From JAABYT01 sp041581935 (GTDB lineage: Bacteria > Pseudomonadota > Gammaproteobacteria > HK1): a DNA stretch of 6,774 nt. Below the pieces are notes generated by a model. The model searched no databases and was not told the DNA's origin. It was given only the letters and a program-made list of their open reading frames with translations. A program made the translations under genes and the position numbers. The stretch lies in the NCBI GenBank assembly GCA_041581935.1, contig JBFICP010000177.1:1-6774 (forward strand), written 5' to 3'. Below, piece by piece: positions 5,461 to 6,774 of the stretch. The first letter of the stretch is position 1; each line of letters starts with the position of its first letter.

Positions 5461-6774
5461 TCAGCGCCATTGAAAACTCGGGCCCGCCAGCAACAGCGCA
5501 ATCCCCTGGGATGCGCTCGCGGCGTTCGTGACGCTGCGCCTGAGGTCCGTGTCGCCGCCGGGGCGACTCATGTGATCGAGCACCATCGCCGGTTCACGCG
5601 CGCTACCGACCCGCTCGGCCACCTGGCTCGACCAGTCGATGCGCTGCAGCAGTGCATTGGGGCTGCCCCAGTGCTCGCTGCTATCGGGCCAGCCCGCCGG
5701 TGACGGCGCGGTGAACGGAAACTGATTGAGCAGCCTGAGCGAGCCGAGCAGGACTTTGTCGGGCAGATGCAAAAGGTCGAGCCCGCGCAGCGCCGACACC
5801 ACGAGCTCGCCGGGTGTCTTGAATTTTCGACCTTGCGGGTGCCAGGCCGTTTCCAGCCCCACCAGGGACGCGTGCAGGGACGGTAGGTGACCGTCGGTGT
5901 CACGAAAGACCCTGGCGATTCGCTGAACAGCGGCCGCCGGCGGATCGTCGGCGACGAAGTGACGCACGAGCTTTGTGGCGATGAAGCGCGACGTGGACGG
6001 ATGAGCAGCGAGGTCCCGCAGCGCGATCTCACCCTGATGAACGCCGTCCTCGGCATAGTCCTTTCCCAGTAACCGGTGGCCGCCGGGCTCGTGCATTGCG
6101 TCGACATAGGCAAAGGTACCGGGTTCGCCGTCTATGCGGTGACCGTTCGCGACGGTCCAACCGGTAATGATGCGGGCCAGCGACGCGACATCGGACTGGG
6201 TATATCCGCCGTCGACGCCCAGGGTGTGAAGCTCGAGGATTTCCCGAGCGAGATTTTCGTTCAGCCCGCGCCCGGCCCGCCGTCGCCCGGCCGTCGAGTT
6301 GGGACCGAGCGACTGCAGATTGTCGAGGTACGCAAGCATCACCGGATGCTGCTCGACCGCGACAAGCATGTCGGCGAACGTGCCGTCCAGGTGCTCACGA
6401 ATGGCCTCCGCCTCGTAGGCGACGCAGCTCGCCGCAATCAGTCGTTTGCCAGCGCCCGTGGAAACGGTGAAATGATTCGACCAGAAGTGCACGAGGCGCT
6501 CGCGAAATGGCTGCGTGGTTTCGATGCCAGCACGCATGCGCGCCCCGAGCTGAGCGAGCCGGGTTTCAGATTGTGAACCTTTGAGCGTGCGGCGCATGTT
6601 GATCAGCGCCTGCTGCTGCCGGCTGTCGTCACCATCGCGCCCCGCCGATCGTTTGAGGCTCCGGATGCGCTGAATCGCACGTAGAGCTTCGCCCAGGGAC
6701 TCACGACTGGGCGCAATCGCCGAGACCCAGGCGTCGGAGTGCGACCCGGACCGGAGCTGGTCGTGCAGCCACCC
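5461..6774 (-). CDS. DUF1800 family protein, N-terminus outside the window
   Basis: This is a partial gene: 437 residues are visible, the frame stays open to the right edge, and the start lies beyond it. An ATG at 6597 is internal, because 59 in-frame codons upstream of it still look like the family (WLHDQL near the edge). Motifs in order (fragment numbering) are FRERLVHFWSNHFTVS (90-105), YEAEAIREHL.G.FADML (about 120-138), HPVMLAYLDN...GPNS (143-160), GLNENLAREILELHTLG (170-186), GGYTQSDV (189-196) and ITGWT (203-207). These are typical of DUF1800, whose function is not established. DUF1800 and DUF1501 genes are frequently neighbours, and I infer joint action outside the cytoplasm. The C-terminus, GPSFQW followed by Arg, is intact. 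Typical members are about 450-600 residues, so perhaps 30-150 residues are missing. Confidence 0.95.
   Translation of the reverse strand, partial: GWLHDQLRSGSHSDAWVSAIAPSRESLGEALRAIQRIRSLKRSAGRDGDDSRQQQALINMRRTLKGSQSETRLAQLGARMRAGIETTQPFRERLVHFWSNHFTVSTGAGKRLIAASCVAYEAEAIREHLDGTFADMLVAVEQHPVMLAYLDNLQSLGPNSTAGRRRAGRGLNENLAREILELHTLGVDGGYTQSDVASLARIITGWTVANGHRIDGEPGTFAYVDAMHEPGGHRLLGKDYAEDGVHQGEIALRDLAAHPSTSRFIATKLVRHFVADDPPAAAVQRIARVFRDTDGHLPSLHASLVGLETAWHPQGRKFKTPGELVVSALRGLDLLHLPDKVLLGSLRLLNQFPFTAPSPAGWPDSSEHWGSPNALLQRIDWSSQVAERVGSAREPAMVLDHMSRPGGDTDLRRSVTNAASASQGIALLLAGPSFQWR

Overview
The window looks like chromosomal DNA of a GC-rich proteobacterium. A gammaproteobacterium is my guess, from the DUF1800/DUF1501 pair, the TraR/DksA zinc-finger protein, the BauB-like cupin and the HalD-like oxygenase. 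This is inference from family recognition; no rRNA or marker gene is present. I see no tRNA, rRNA, insertion sequence, integrase or CRISPR array.

Layout. (1) Positions 2-208 (+) hold the last 68 codons of an Fe(II)/2-oxoglutarate oxygenase that resembles the HalD/BesD halogenase/hydroxylase group. (2) Positions 209-511 form a lower-confidence stretch with an imperfect direct repeat, a small hairpin and one possible 48-codon gene (295-441). (3) Positions 512-4229 (+) carry six closely spaced genes in one direction: a YafP-like GNAT acetyltransferase, a two-helix membrane protein overlapping it by 4 bases, a large TPR protein with a C-terminal 2OG-Fe(II) oxygenase domain, a HEPN-like protein with an R-N-x3-H motif, a short TraR/DksA zinc-finger regulator and a BauB-like cupin. 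The gaps are -4, 34, 42, 9 and 19 bases, so some or all may be co-transcribed. (4) After only 6 bases the strand switches. Positions 4236-5435 (-) encode a Tat-exported DUF1501 protein, and 5461-6774 (-) a DUF1800 protein whose N-terminus runs off the right edge. These two form a typical operon.

How they may work together. DUF1800 and DUF1501 proteins are commonly encoded as neighbours and are thought to act outside the cytoplasm; their biochemical role is poorly known. The plus-strand genes have no established common pathway. The most suggestive sub-cluster is TPR-oxygenase, HEPN, DksA-like, cupin: a possible protein- or peptide-modifying oxygenase beside a possible RNA-binding or RNA-cleaving protein and an RNA-polymerase-binding stress regulator. 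Whether this is a functional system or a chance run of genes cannot be decided from this window. Base composition also changes near the strand switch, with the minus-strand pair clearly richer in G+C than much of the plus-strand cluster.
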